NCBI RefSeq assembly: GCF_030269925.1
Contig: NC_085119.1
Location: 17,085,001-17,149,000 of the forward strand
Direction: 5' to 3'
Length of the DNA: 64,000 nucleotides
Source: Bombyx mori
Taxonomy: Eukaryota > Arthropoda > Insecta > Lepidoptera > Bombycidae
In this document: one piece after another, positions 33,101-41,270 of the stretch
Layout: each line of letters begins with the position of its first letter
Position numbering within the stretch: the stretch's first letter is position 1
Made by a program: the position numbers and the translations under genes
The notes under the pieces: generated by a model
What the model was told of the DNA's origin: nothing
Databases searched by the model: none
What the model saw: the letters and a program-made list of their open reading frames with translations, nothing else

Positions 33101-36100
33101 GGTGCTAAGTGGTTACTGGAGCCCATAGACACCTATAACGTAAATGCGCCACCTAACTTTGAGATCTGTCAGTTCTAAGGTATAGTTACAACGGCTGCCC
33201 CACCCTTCAAACCGAAACGCATTACTGCTTCACGGCAAAAATAAGCAGGGTAGTGGTACCTGCCCGTTCGGACTCACAAGAGGTCATACCACCAAATTAA
33301 CAAGCCTCTTGTGTATTGACAAACCCCTTGTGGTGGTCTTGTAACATTTATATATTTTCAGGCAACATGGGAATTTCCATTCGATGTCAGAATGACTGCG
33401 GACAAAATATTTCATTATCAGAATAAATCAACTACTAAAACGCCAATGATGATGAAACACAACGAATTTCTATATTACGACGATAAACTGAACAACTTAC
33501 GTGTACGTGGGGAATCTTAACATAATACATATTAAACAAGAAAAAAGGACATTAATAATTTAATTGATGAGTCAAATCAACTTATTTCGAATAGATTTGA
33601 TTTTGTTTACGTTTCAATATATTTTTTTATTGCTTAAATGGGTGGATGTGCTCACACCTGGTGTTAACGGTTACTGGAGCCCATAGACATCTACAATGTA
33701 ACTGCGCCACCCACCTTGAAATATAAGTTCTAAGATCTCAAGTATAGTTACTCATGTATAGTAATATCTCATGTTTGAAGACTAATTTCACTAGAAGTTA
33801 AATGTGTACAAATTTTACATGTGGATGAACCTACCTGTATATACCTGTGCCACCGGATCCCATTAACATCACAACGTGAATACTGTCACCCATCCTGAGC
33901 TCGTCACGCGATCGAGATCTCAATGGAATTGTAAATAACGTCCGCTTCCAAAATAGGTTGCAATACTGTTTTACGAGCTCCTATCCTACGTGAAACGTCA
34001 CAGCAAAAATACATAGAGTGGTGGATCCTATACGGTGGGCTCTCATGATACGGTACCATCAGTAAACAACCTTTTTTTTTATTGCTTAGGTGGGTGGACG
34101 AGCTCACAGCCCACCTGATGTTAAGTGGTTACTGGAGCCCATAGACATCCACAACGTAAATGCGCCACCCACCTTGAGATACAAGTTCTAAGGTCTCAAG
34201 TATAGTAACGACGGCTGCCCCACCCTTCAAACCGAAACGCATTACTGTTTCACGGCAGAAATAGGCAGGGTGGTGGTACCTACCCGCGCGGACTCAAGAG
34301 GTCATACCACCAGTAATTACGCAAATTATAATTTTGCGGGTTTCATTTTTATTACACGATGTTATTCCTTCACCGTGGAAGTCAATCGTGAACATTTGTT
34401 GAGTACGTATTTCATTTGAAAAATTGGTACCCGCCTGCGGGATTCTAACACCGGTGCATCGCTCAACACGAATGCACCAGACGTCTTATCCGTTAGGCCA
34501 CGACGACTAGAAACCTGATAAAGAAAGACTTATTTTAAAATTTTCCGTTAGGTGCTGAGCATAACGCTCGGGAGTTTTGGAACATCTATTACGTACATCA
34601 TGCCAGATGATCAAAAAGGTCTACCGGGACTTTTGGAGAAACTGGCTAAAGAATCCAACTTCGTTAAGAACATAAAAAAGATGATGACTCGGACTCGAAT
34701 GAGGATAGGTCTTCCACGCATGAAGATTAAAACAACTATTGATTGGATTAAACCTCTTCGACAAGTATGGAGATAAAAAAATGAACAATTTTATGACTAT
34801 CTATTTATAAGTGTTTTTTTATGATTTTCTAATGCAAAATATTTAATTAGGAGAATCTTTTGCATTAAAATAAATAATTTCCGAGGTACGAAAGGAAAGT
34901 ACCGACATAATTACTCCACGTCAGGCCGACCATATGTTTGTCTAACTAGTAAGGCAATGGAAAAAATACTTTCATCAAAAATCCTCAAAGTACATACGCC
35001 TCCTCATGTAACGAAGTACAAAACAGGAAAAACAGGAGTTCCTTCGTAGACTCAGAGACTCCAAATGATGAATGATAAGGGCATTAACAATACAAATGGC
35101 TCTTCTGCGTGTAGAGTTTTAATTTTTTTAATTGCATAGTTGGGTGGACGAGTTCACAGCTCACATGTTGCTAAGTAGTTACTGGAGCCCATGGACATCT
35201 ACAACGTAAACGCGCCACCCACCTTGAGATATAAGTTCTATGGTCTCAAGTATAGTTACATAATCGATGGTGTCATTCAAACTCGAGTCGGAGGTGACGA
35301 GATTGATTAAGAGGTTCGTCTCTATAGCATTTTGGGCTAAGCTCACATCAGACTTACTCAGTGGTGGAAAACTGGGCTTGTAAAAATTCCTCTCGATAAC
35401 CTAAAAGCGTTTCAGCTATCCGCCAACTCTAGTAAATAAGCCTTCTATCTTAAGCCAAATCTATAATATGTTTTGAAAAATACTGCTACGTAACTCAACA
35501 GCTAGGCGTCAACCAGATCTTCAATGAAACTACATCAAATTTTGAATCAATATTAAAAAGCAATAGCATAATAAAAAATATGTTCGTGAACAAAGTCAAG
35601 CAGAAGCTGTTTTTGGAATTAGACGAGATGGGTGTATCCAGGCACAGATCTCCTTTAGGTAAACAGACATAGAAATAAATAATATAATATAACAGATATA
35701 TAATAAAGTAAGTCTTTCATAATGATAGTTATATACGTTATCGTGGCCTGAAGGATAAGATGCCCAGTGAACTCGTATCAAGCGATATGTGTTTACCTAG
35801 AGAGCTCAGTTTAGCTAGAGAGAAAAGAAACAATTTAGGAAGGAAGGAAGGTGAAAAAATGGGCGCGATAAAAAATAACTTATTCTCAAAGTGGGCAGTA
35901 GGCAAAATAAGTTTGGAAACCCCTAATCTATACCATGAGGTCCGTGCAACCCATGACCGAACATTGTGGAAAATAATCACATTTGTTCGCGATCCTCAGC
36001 AGTGAGGGATCGATGAAGAAGAAGAAGAGGGGCTCTGCACACCATGTCCTCTTATCATGCTGTAGCTATCTTGTATGACTTCCAATCAAAACCCTACGAT

Positions 36101-37016
36101 TTGGCATGAGTTTTATGACCGACCTGACATCAACTGCCCTTAGGTTACAACTCCAGTAGTATATCTATTACAATGCTTCCTTAAGGGAGGACTTTTCTGT
36201 TTCCACTTTTGATGCGTTTTTTTTCGACCATTTTTTTGTGCTATAATTTGCTTTTTATATTATGAACACTCATATTAAACTTTACACGTTCAAATACCAA
36301 AAAGATAAAAACGTCACCTTTTTTTTTGTCTTTCTTGATTCTTTCTGTATTTTTAGTCAAAGCGACTTTGACACTTTACCGTGTGATAAACGAATAACAT
36401 CATGTTATAAATATCAAATACCCAAAACTTATAAATTGCATAATATCAATACAATTTGGACGACGAGATTGACCTTGCTATATCTACGGGCTCCATTGTC
36501 CATTTAGCACCACGCAGGTCATAAAGCCCACTAAGTTTCTCGCCGGATCTTCTCAGTGGGTCGCGCTTCCGATCCGGTGGCAGATTCTGCGAAGCACATT
36601 CTTGTTAGGGCCAATTTTAGCAACACTCCGGTTTGAGCTCCGTGAGCTCACCTACACGTTAAGGCGAAGCTAGCTGGTATAGCCTCCCAAAGCAATTAGC
36701 ATAGGTTAAAACAAATTAGGTCATAAGCTCCTTAGCTTAATTCATATGAATTAAAAATAGGAATGGAAAAACCCCTAGCTTGACAGGTGCTCCATTCGTT
36801 ACACAATTTCTAATACTTTATAGTTGCCATGATCTCTGTAAACCAAGCATTAATGTCTTTTCAGATCCTGAAATGATGAGCCAGGACCGAGTCATGCTTG
36901 GTCCCGGGATCAACGTACTAGAATTTATTCTGGACCGCCCATTTTACTTCATGGTCACATTGTCCCTCGAGAACGTCCAACATGATTTGTTTAATGGGGT
37001 GTTTTATGGACCTTAA
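24104..37016 (+). CDS. Secreted serpin, eight exons, probably non-inhibitory
   Basis: Assembled exons: 24104-24199, 25264-25407, 31806-32009, 32839-32937, 33362-33502, 34552-34764, 35502-35658, 36865-37016. All introns are GT-AG and phases are consistent (phase 0 except the last, phase 1), giving 401 residues, a normal serpin length. Residues 1-16 form a signal peptide (hydrophobic run ending VYC). Serpin landmarks: NKIYV, FINRW followed by T-x3-IREIL, the SVAHFK strand, PMM, ITYIMP, LGVNQIF, and a C-terminal RPFYF then FNGVFYGP. Serpins trap serine proteases with a reactive loop. Here the hinge reads DEMGVSRHRSPLG, with Arg at P12 and P10 and Pro at P8 instead of small residues, so inhibition by loop insertion is unlikely. 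Introns hold many transposons. Splicing is read by eye and unconfirmed. I do not assign a numbered silkworm serpin. Confidence 0.88.
24266..24517 (-). repeat. Bm1 SINE body in serpin intron 1
   Basis: Poly-T and the reverse Bm1 body down to CACCAGTAAT, antisense to the gene. Headless. Confidence 0.85.
24905..25130 (-). mobile_element. LINE 3' fragment in serpin intron 1
   Basis: It starts with CTCCTCCTCCT, the reverse of a GAG-type microsatellite tail, then the reverse complement of an RTE-like LINE end with a decayed GRSQTRWSDQ-like coding relic. Not coding. Confidence 0.5.
25264..25407 (+). CDS. Serpin exon 2
   Basis: 48 codons. Acceptor TTTATCATTTCAG, donor GTAATT, phase 0 both sides. 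It encodes the serpin N-terminal helices, with the characteristic AKTELLSALGY pattern. Confidence 0.85.
25430..26152. other. Serpin intron 2, part before the LINE
   Basis: Very AT-rich (25500-25760). 25930-26040 is the GGGCGACGGTAACCACTCACC...CAATAAAA repeat tail on the + strand. No coding sequence seen. Confidence 0.5.
26163..26717 (+). promoter_or_regulatory. LINE 5' UTR with tandem units and hairpin array
   Basis: 555 nt before the ORF1 ATG. 26178-26289 and 26290-26385 are two imperfect copies of one GC-rich unit (TCGGTCGTGCGCGGACGTGC versus TCGGTAGTGCGGACGTGC), likely part of the internal promoter. From 26393 onwards come four 6-bp hairpins with the same TTTC loop (start positions 26393, 26481, 26571, 26654). 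Each of the first three is followed by an 8-bp outer stem enclosing an inner hairpin. Possible roles are translation initiation, RNA stability or packaging; none can be chosen from sequence. Confidence 0.7.
26718..28346 (+). CDS. LINE ORF1 (Gag-like RNA-binding protein)
   Basis: 542 residues from the ATG at 26718 (AAGATGA context). The frame is open further upstream, but only from a TTG. The N-terminal half is low-complexity, rich in Ser, Ala, Pro and Arg. A folded domain at about 190-330 precedes three zinc knuckles: CX2CX4HX4C at about 344-357, a variant CX2CX3HX4C right after it, and a third CX2CX4HX6C. The C-terminal region is Pro-rich and ends in a helix-forming segment. Such proteins coat the element RNA into a particle. 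It ends 18 nt before ORF2 in the same frame, so ORF2 is not a frameshift product and needs re-initiation or another entry route. Confidence 0.92.
   Translation: MSEDCVSESASDIVGFLRDRYPSIRAEYLAYRASRGNPSPPASVAAYFNRASEARRAPPAAALSSSARSNDATHEAPSATPTPAPASVTSSRATSAATSIISSSGSDTESEMDFESASSPQPGTSDGFQTVTRGKKRTRAVESRNSTTKQTKSASASRPKVVVTPESDSARRVTPPPRPKPAPAPKVAAPPPLILQEKTAWNRVSQALQANKINYTHARNVAHGIQIKVATPGDHRALSAYLRKENIGFHTYALQEDRELRVVIRGVPKELEIDYIKEDLTAQALPIVSVHRMHSGRGKQPYNMILVALEPTPEAKKKIACLTTICGLSGISIEAPHKRGTPGQCYRCQLYGHSARNCHARPRCVKCLGDHATLDCVRDRETATEPPSCVLCLKQGHPANYRGCPRAPRKRPTHPAPRTVGPKTSAPSVPKPAFVPAAVPTVSAWKKPLPYTKAGTETAPPPPLATRPAPQPLLAPRPAPAFRPPQPSAANDFALVRDFVTAVNFDRLRSFADAIRRSTTPEQRLAAAFDHMDVYESVSRTL
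28365..31247 (+). CDS. LINE ORF2 (endonuclease and reverse transcriptase)
   Basis: 960 residues from ATG. The N-terminal AP-type endonuclease (about 1-230) shows YNANG, the catalytic Glu in QET, GDLNCHHTRW and SDHRPV. The reverse transcriptase (about 440-740) shows YRPISLL, FRSKHS, ALFFDIAKAFDKVW, GVPQGS, the FADD catalytic motif at about 682-685, and KVKYLGVTLD. No RNase H. The C-terminus is Arg-rich. The enzyme nicks target DNA and copies the element RNA there. Fully intact. Same family as the broken ORF2 at 62184-64000. Confidence 0.95.
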   Translation: MAQKGREKPYSLTLAFYNANGLARQRDQIFEFLRDNLVDILLVQETCLKPSRRDPKVANYVMVRNDRLTASKGGTAIYYRRALHVVPLDTPSLSHIEASVCRISLTGHQPIVIASVYLPPDKPLLSSDIESLFGMGDSVILAGDLNCHHTRWNCHRTNVNGRRLDAFIDDLTFEIVGPPTPTCYPYNIALRPSTIDLALLRNVTLRLRSIEAMSELDSDHRPVVMQLGRPHNPVTVTRTMVDWNKLGTCLADAAPPILPYGPDSNPSPEDTVESINIITDHISSAIIRSSKEVDVEDSFHRIRLSPDLRNLLRVRNAAIRAYDRLPTPSNRIQMRRLQREVHSRLSDARNDNWHSYLEQLAPSHQAYWRLARTLKSETTATMPPLVRPSGQPPAFDDDDKAELLADALQEQCTTSTQHADPEHTELVDREVERRASLPPSDALPPITTDEVRDAIHNLQPRKAPGSDGIHNHALKLLPVQLIAMLATILNAAMTHCIFPAVWKEANVIGIHKPGKPTNETSSYRPISLLSTIGKIYERLLRKRLWDFVTANKILIDEQFGFRSKHSCVQQVHRLTEHILIGLNRRKQIPTGALFFDIAKAFDKVWHNGLIYKLYNMGVPDRLVLIIRDFLSNRSFRYRVEGTRSRPRQLTAGVPQGSALSPLLFSLYINDIPRSPETHLALFADDTAIYYSCRKMSLLHRRLQIAVATMGQWFRKWRIDINPTKSAAVLFKRGRPPNITSSIPLRSRRANTSAVSPITLFGQPIPWVSKVKYLGVTLDRGMTFRPHIKTVRDRAAFILGRLYPMLCSRSKLSLRNKVTLYKTCIRPVMTYASVVFAHSARTHLKSLQVIQSRFCRIAVGAPWFLRNVDLHDDLELDSLSKYLQSASLRHFEKAARHENPLIVAAGNYIPDPVDRMVNRRRRPKHVITDPPDPLTVLLGTTSTGHRPRRTRRLRRRARRAN
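31248..31455 (+). other. LINE 3' UTR with conserved stem-loop
   Basis: CCCACTGAG (31261-31269) pairs with CTCAGTGGG (31286-31294) across a 16-nt loop. The element ends in poly-A (31443-31455). The same stem occurs in the other 3' ends of the family, and in the 62-kb copy one pair has changed on both sides (CCCGCTGAG with CTCAGCGGG). It may be recognised by the reverse transcriptase. Confidence 0.7.
31466..31805. other. Serpin intron 2, part after the LINE
   Basis: AT-rich intron sequence leading to the exon 3 acceptor. No repeat recognised. Confidence 0.5.
31806..32009 (+). CDS. Serpin exon 3
   Basis: 68 codons. Acceptor CACTATTTTTAG, donor GTAAGT. It contains FNKIYV and ends FINRW, the serpin helix F region. 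Intron 2 before it is 6398 bp because it contains the complete LINE. Confidence 0.9.
32026..32416 (+). repeat. Bm1 SINE in serpin intron 3
   Basis: It begins within the tRNA-like head at GATGCACCGGTGTTCGAATC and runs to AAGCAATAAAC plus poly-A. It starts about 16 bp after the exon 3 donor site. Sense to the gene. Confidence 0.88.
32570..32700 (+). repeat. Degraded interspersed repeat tail in intron 3
   Basis: TTTCGCCGGTT near the start and ATAAATGATTCAA at the end, similar to 12800-12980. Weak match. Confidence 0.35.
32839..32937 (+). CDS. Serpin exon 4
   Basis: 33 codons. Acceptor GTGAAACAG, donor GTAAGA. It encodes the T-x3-I-REIL helix and the ILISVAHFK strand, a diverged form of the conserved LxNAxYFK serpin motif. 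Confidence 0.9.
33052..33292 (-). repeat. Bm1 SINE body in serpin intron 4
   Basis: Poly-T, reverse Bm1 body, headless, antisense to the gene. Confidence 0.85.
33362..33502 (+). CDS. Serpin exon 5
   Basis: 47 codons. Acceptor TATTTTCAG, donor GTACGT. It begins ATWEFPFD (serpin W-x-x-x-F) and contains TPMMM, the usual VPMM region. Confidence 0.9.
33619..33752 (-). repeat. Bm1 SINE tail fragment in serpin intron 5
   Basis: Only the 3' half of Bm1 remains, reversed, ending at CTCAAGTATAGTTAC. Confidence 0.8.
34071..34510 (-). repeat. Bm1 SINE, full length, in serpin intron 5
   Basis: Complete reversed copy from poly-T to the tRNA-like head (GGCCACGACGACTAG). The head lies about 40 bp before the exon 6 acceptor, so it sits where the branch point is expected. 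Confidence 0.9.
34552..34764 (+). CDS. Serpin exon 6
   Basis: 71 codons. Acceptor TTTTCCGTTAG, donor GTATGG. It encodes the SITYIMPDD strand and LPRMKIKTTID, equivalent to the serpin LPKFKIE segment. A full Bm1 SINE ends about 40 bp before the acceptor. Confidence 0.9.
35124..35262 (-). repeat. Bm1 SINE tail fragment in serpin intron 6
   Basis: Reversed and diverged 3' half of Bm1, ending at CTCAAGTATAGTTAC. Confidence 0.75.
35502..35658 (+). CDS. Serpin exon 7 (hinge)
   Basis: 157 bp ending in phase 1. Acceptor AACTCAACAG, donor GTAAAC. It begins LGVNQIF and carries the strand leading into the reactive loop, FLELDEMG. The residues after it, VSRHRSPLG, replace the small-residue hinge of inhibitors. 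Confidence 0.88.
35738..36035 (+). repeat. Mixed repeat remnants in serpin intron 7
   Basis: 35740-35790 resembles a Bm1 head (ATCGTGGCCTGAAGGATAAG). 35935-36035 matches the end of an RTE-like LINE (CATGACCGAACATTGTGGAA, GATCCTCAGCAGTGAGGGATC, GAAGAAGAAG tail). An open frame at 35760-36005 spans these pieces and is not a gene. Confidence 0.55.
36525..36717 (+). mobile_element. Jockey-like LINE 3' end in serpin intron 7
   Basis: It starts inside the conserved 3' UTR stem (GCCCACTAAG...CTCAGTGGG) and ends GCATAGGTTAAAACAAATT. Direct repeats AGGTCATAA at 36516-36524 and 36718-36726 mark the insertion. About 193 bp, sense to the gene and 147 bp before the last exon. Confidence 0.82.
36865..37016 (+). 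CDS. Serpin exon 8 (rest of reactive loop and C-terminus)
   Basis: Acceptor TGTCTTTTCAG, with two bases completing the split codon. It encodes the distal loop (DPEMMSQDRVMLGPGIN), the serpin signature RPFYFMV and the terminal LFNGVFYGP, then TAA. Confidence 0.9.
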
Positions 37017-37112
37017 TTAAATGTTCTGTCTCTTGTCCTTAATTTCATAATACAATTGTAACACCACCACAATTGTGTAACTACTACTAAATGTACAAAT
37101 CTACTTGTCAAA

Positions 37113-37118
37113 AATAAA
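37113..37118 (+). promoter_or_regulatory. Possible serpin polyadenylation signal AATAAA
   Basis: First AATAAA after the serpin stop, 97 bp downstream. The 3' UTR would be short. Cleavage site not determined. Confidence 0.5.
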
Positions 37119-37697
37119 AATAAAAACTTTAGTTGAAATGCTAACAACAATTGTACCTAGTCGTACACTATAATTGTACACTGTCGAACCCTTAGAAACC
37201 CGAGAGGACAAATATACATTCATGTTTATTTGCACGGATAAGAAGAATTGGCAAATCAAATGGAAAAGTTGAAACGCCTTTTGCTACACTAAATCTGCCC
37301 AGCGTGTTCATGCTAATGGGAGTTGGTATTGCTGAACTGAAGCCCTATGAAAGATAAATACGATCGCAGTCTACACGTCAAGTTACGGAGTCTGAAGACG
37401 CCACAACATAAATTCCGTAGTCCATTTTAAGCTGATGAAAGTCGATATACTGATAGCAATACAACAATATTAAGTAAGCTGTAAGAAGCAATAGCTTTGC
37501 ACAGAAACGAATAGGTGGGACTTCGGTTATCTCTACAATTTATACCACATGTTTCGGGAGCGGTACCTTTAATTTTAGTGCATGGAGTTTGCTGAGAGCT
37601 AGAACATTTTCTTCTACAAACTAGATTTCGCAATTGGTATTTGCTTGGCCATAGGTATAATGCGCAGGCCGTATGCTTGTCTGGTTCCAAAGGTATG
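37119..37697. other. Serpin downstream region
   Basis: AT-rich, with no gene recognised. The antisense open frame at 37427-37774 overlaps the next SINE and has no domain. Confidence 0.4.
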
Positions 37698-38020
37698 AAA
37701 AGTATATACGTAATCAACAAATGTTCACGATTGACTTCCACGGTGAAGGAATAACATCGTGTAATAAAAATCAAACCCGCAAAATTATAATTTGCGTAAT
37801 CACTGGTGGTAGGGCCTCTTGGGAGTCCGTACGGGTAGGTACCACCGCCCCGCCTATTTCCGCCGTGAAGCAGTAATGCGTTTCGGTTCGAATGGTGGGG
37901 TAGCCGTTGTAACTATACTGAGACCTTAGAACTTATATCTCATGGTGGGTGGCGCATTTACGTTGTAGATGTCTATGGGCTCCAGTAACCACTTAACACC
38001 AAGCGATAAAAAAAAAAAAA
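37698..38020 (+). repeat. Bm1 SINE, lacking tRNA-like head
   Basis: It runs from ACGTAATCAACAAATGTTCACG through the body to CACTTAACACCAAGCGATAAAA. Confidence 0.88.
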
Positions 38021-38548
38021 GAAAAAAGTGCTATGTAATAGTGCAAACAACAAGCAAAGTCATAACAAAATACAATAAAAGCTTACACAAAATCAATCTA
38101 ACTACCGCGAATCAAAGGCTAATGAAAGTAATTCGATGAAATTAAATGAAAAAAAAAAAGAAAATTACAAGCTATGAAATCGACAATAGCTAACTAAAGG
38201 GGCACGTGTCGACACGTGTGTCATAAATAAATGCCTCTAACGAAGGGTTGCACGACGAAAGGGTCAAAAATTCGTTTGTGATCAATTACTGGAAGTTAAT
38301 TGCGTTAGTAATTTGAATTGCATTAAGCACTATTATTACAAAAATGAATAATTCATAAATTTCGAAATTCTTTCAACAGCAATAAATATCATTTCTTGTT
38401 CATAAATTGATAGGCTCATGAAGAATTCCTTTTATTAAATCTGTACCTGGTATCAGTTTGAACAACAATATTTCGTCGGTTTTTCTGAAACTCAATCAAT
38501 CTCTCTAGATAACGTATAGAATATCAACTTAAACCCATCGTTAGTCTA

Positions 38549-38757
38549 TACTAATAATATTATAAAGAGGAAAGATTTGTTTGTTTGTTTGTTTCGAATA
38601 GGCTCCGAAACTACTGGACCGATTTGAAAAATTCTTTTTCCATTAGAAGCCGACATTGTCCCTGATGAACATAGGCTACTATTTTTTTTTTTTTTTTGGT
38701 TTCATGTGTGTTTTAATGTTTCCGAAGCGAAGCGAGGGCGGATCGCTAGTAGATTAT
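38549..38757 (+). repeat. Helitron-like repeat, family B
   Basis: TCTATACTAATAATATTATAAAG at the start, tandem TTTG units, the CTCCGAAACTACTGGACCGA core and GCGGATCGCTAGT at the end. It is the unbroken counterpart of the copy split by the mariner at 22222-23908. Confidence 0.6.
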
Positions 38758-39563
38758 TAAAAAAGTGAAAACTTTCTATTGTTGAGTTGTAATTAAAACC
38801 CCTAATGCCTCAAAGCAATATTTATCTAACTATAGACAAAAACTTATTTGAGAGAGGTCTTGATACTGATTCCCGGTACGGTCTATGGAAACGAGGGTCC
38901 ACGTGACCCCTTCAATCCAGTGGCACTTTGTATGCATGACAAATTTACAATTTAACTGAATACAAACGAGCTGTATAATAAGCATTGAGAACAATTATTG
39001 TTGCCTTAGGGGCGTCTGAAATTACCGGAGTTGCTATGCTAATCTCTTGTTGTTTCCTTGGTTCCGAGGGTTGTAGTTCCAACCAATGCACTAGTATAGT
39101 TCAACGCATACTCTTTTTACCTGACTGACAGCCATGTTATTGCCTAAAAAGATTTCCTTAGTTACCACACTGAAAATATTGGCAGAATATTCTTCCTCCT
39201 CTTCTCTTGTATATATATGTGGGCGTTACATCAGGGTTTTTACACATAAGGTATTTTACAATAAAAATACCAATAAATTCTATAAAACATTAACATTACA
39301 TTGTTTATTACAAAAAGCCAAGTCTTAGTTCTTACACAATTAGCCATTTTGTGATGGTTATAGCCATTACAACTTCTTTTATACAAACTAATGTAATTGG
39401 TGCGAAATAATTTACAAAATATGGCTTAATATTCACAATACATATTTTAGTGATTTTTGCATGATTCTGACATTAATTTACTTTATATAAATTACTTTTA
39501 ACTAATATAAACTAACATTCTTTTATTATCCAGCCTAATAATAGATAGCGCCAACAACATCAT
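38758..39563. other. Unique AT-rich sequence
   Basis: No gene, RNA or repeat recognised. The open frame at 39134-39328 has no domain. Confidence 0.4.
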
Positions 39564-39840
39564 AGACTTCTTAGTGCCTCAATCGATAAATAAAATACCT
39601 AAACTTTTGTATAAAATGAACTTAAAACAAACAAAAGGAATCCGTCCGACGGGGGACACATCAAAGGGAAAACAAAATTGTTATTTTTATTTAATTCCGA
39701 GCATTTTCATATTTATCTACCTTTTAAACCTTCTCTGGACTTCCACAAATAATTCAAGACCAAAATTAGCCAAATCGGTAAAGCCGCTCTCGAGTTTTAG
39801 CGAGACTAACTAACAGCAATTCATTTTAATATATGTAGAT
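39564..39840 (-). repeat. Helitron-like repeat, family A
   Basis: It lacks the first bases of the CTAG end (starts CATAGACTTCTTAGTGCC) and otherwise follows the family body to TTTTAATATATGTAGAT. Confidence 0.55.
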
Positions 39841-41011
39841 TGTAATAATTAATCTTCATACTTCACATATATATCTTATCTTCAAATAAATGTTGTGTGG
39901 TTGAATCATAAAACAAAATTCTTCTTAACTCAAATTAACCAACAAATACGAAGATCTTAAAGCGTCGCTTGGAGCAGGGGCGTCTAAAGCCAAGATCTCC
40001 GGGGTAAGTCTGACAGGTGACCCGTCCCGGGGGACTCAATTACCCGGACTCCGGAACCGTTCAGTTGCACCGGATAAAGGTACTCCTGACTTCATCACGA
40101 CTTTAACCTTATTGTTTTATGATATTTATTTTATCACTAATAGTTTTCAGTGGTTCCGCTCATGTCACATTCAGAATTATTAACAACTATCACTTTAAAC
40201 GCAGATATTACATTGATATATTTAAAAATATCGGTTTCTTAATATATTATTATATCAGAATATCATTAATCCAACGAAATTTGTGTTACAATAGTATATC
40301 GTGGCATATAATTACATAGTATACTTATTATACTGTCTAGTATGAACTAATATCAATAGAAAAAGCTGAAGGTAAATTTTTTATTGATATCGATCTAAAA
40401 TCGACCAAATAATTGAGCAGACTATTATGCAAACAAAAAAGCATCAATCAAATGCACCGAAAAAAACAATATTACATTACTTCTGAAACCACAGACAAAG
40501 TTCTGTAACAGAAATATAATTTTAAACATGGTAAGACACTATGGTTTTTATATAAAGTTAAATAAGTTGTATACCCATGTACTTACCTAATTTCTTATGT
40601 ATATGATTTTGCAACATTAAATATATATTTATTCCTTTTATATAATATAAATGTAAACAAGGATTATTTGTTGTATGGAAACCAGATACTGATATAGGTA
40701 AGTGTATCAATACATAATATGTATATTTAATTATATGCATATATAGATATTACAACGCGCAATGAGCTAACAACTCTCTTCCTCATACGAATTTTTGCTT
40801 GATGTGGAAATTGTACACTATTACAAAACCCTTAGAACTCTATTAATTTTACTACATTATTAGTACTTGTTACTCAAATCTACATTTATTTTAATGTAGT
40901 ATGTAGTAGTAGTAAGTTATTTCGCTAGAGACAAAACAATTAAATATAATAATACATTTGTTTCCAATCCTCCGCTTGCGGAAATATAATCGAGTGCTAT
41001 TAATAGGAATA
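39841..41011. other. AT-rich sequence with one GC-rich island
   Basis: 39955-40110 is GC-rich (CCCGTCCCGGGGGACTC) and unlike its surroundings. It is probably a remnant of an unrecognised LINE. The rest is AT-rich without a gene. Confidence 0.35.
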
Positions 41012-41270
41012 CGTTTTTTTTTATTGCTTTTGGATGTGTGAACAAGCTCACAGCCCACCTGGTGTTAAGTGGTTACTGGAGCCCATGGACATCTACAAAA
41101 TGTGCCACCCACCCTGAGACATAAGTTCTAAGGTATCAAGTATAGTTACAACCGTTACAACGGCTGCCCCACCCTTCAAACCGAAATGCATTACTGTTTC
41201 ACGCCAGAAATAGGCAGGGTGGAGGTACCTAACTGTGCGGACTCACAAGAAGTAGTCACTAGTAAAAACT
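41012..41270 (-). repeat. Bm1 SINE body, reverse orientation
   Basis: Poly-T, reversed and diverged Bm1 body. A short CCGTTACAACGG duplication occurs inside. Confidence 0.82.

Noticed and set aside
35760..36005. 81-codon frame in serpin intron 7
   Set aside because: It spans a SINE-head remnant and an RTE-like LINE tail; no splice link to the serpin.
24104..37016. Classifying the serpin as a protease inhibitor with a predicted P1 residue
   Set aside because: The hinge lacks the required small residues, and the scissile bond cannot be placed reliably in this loop.
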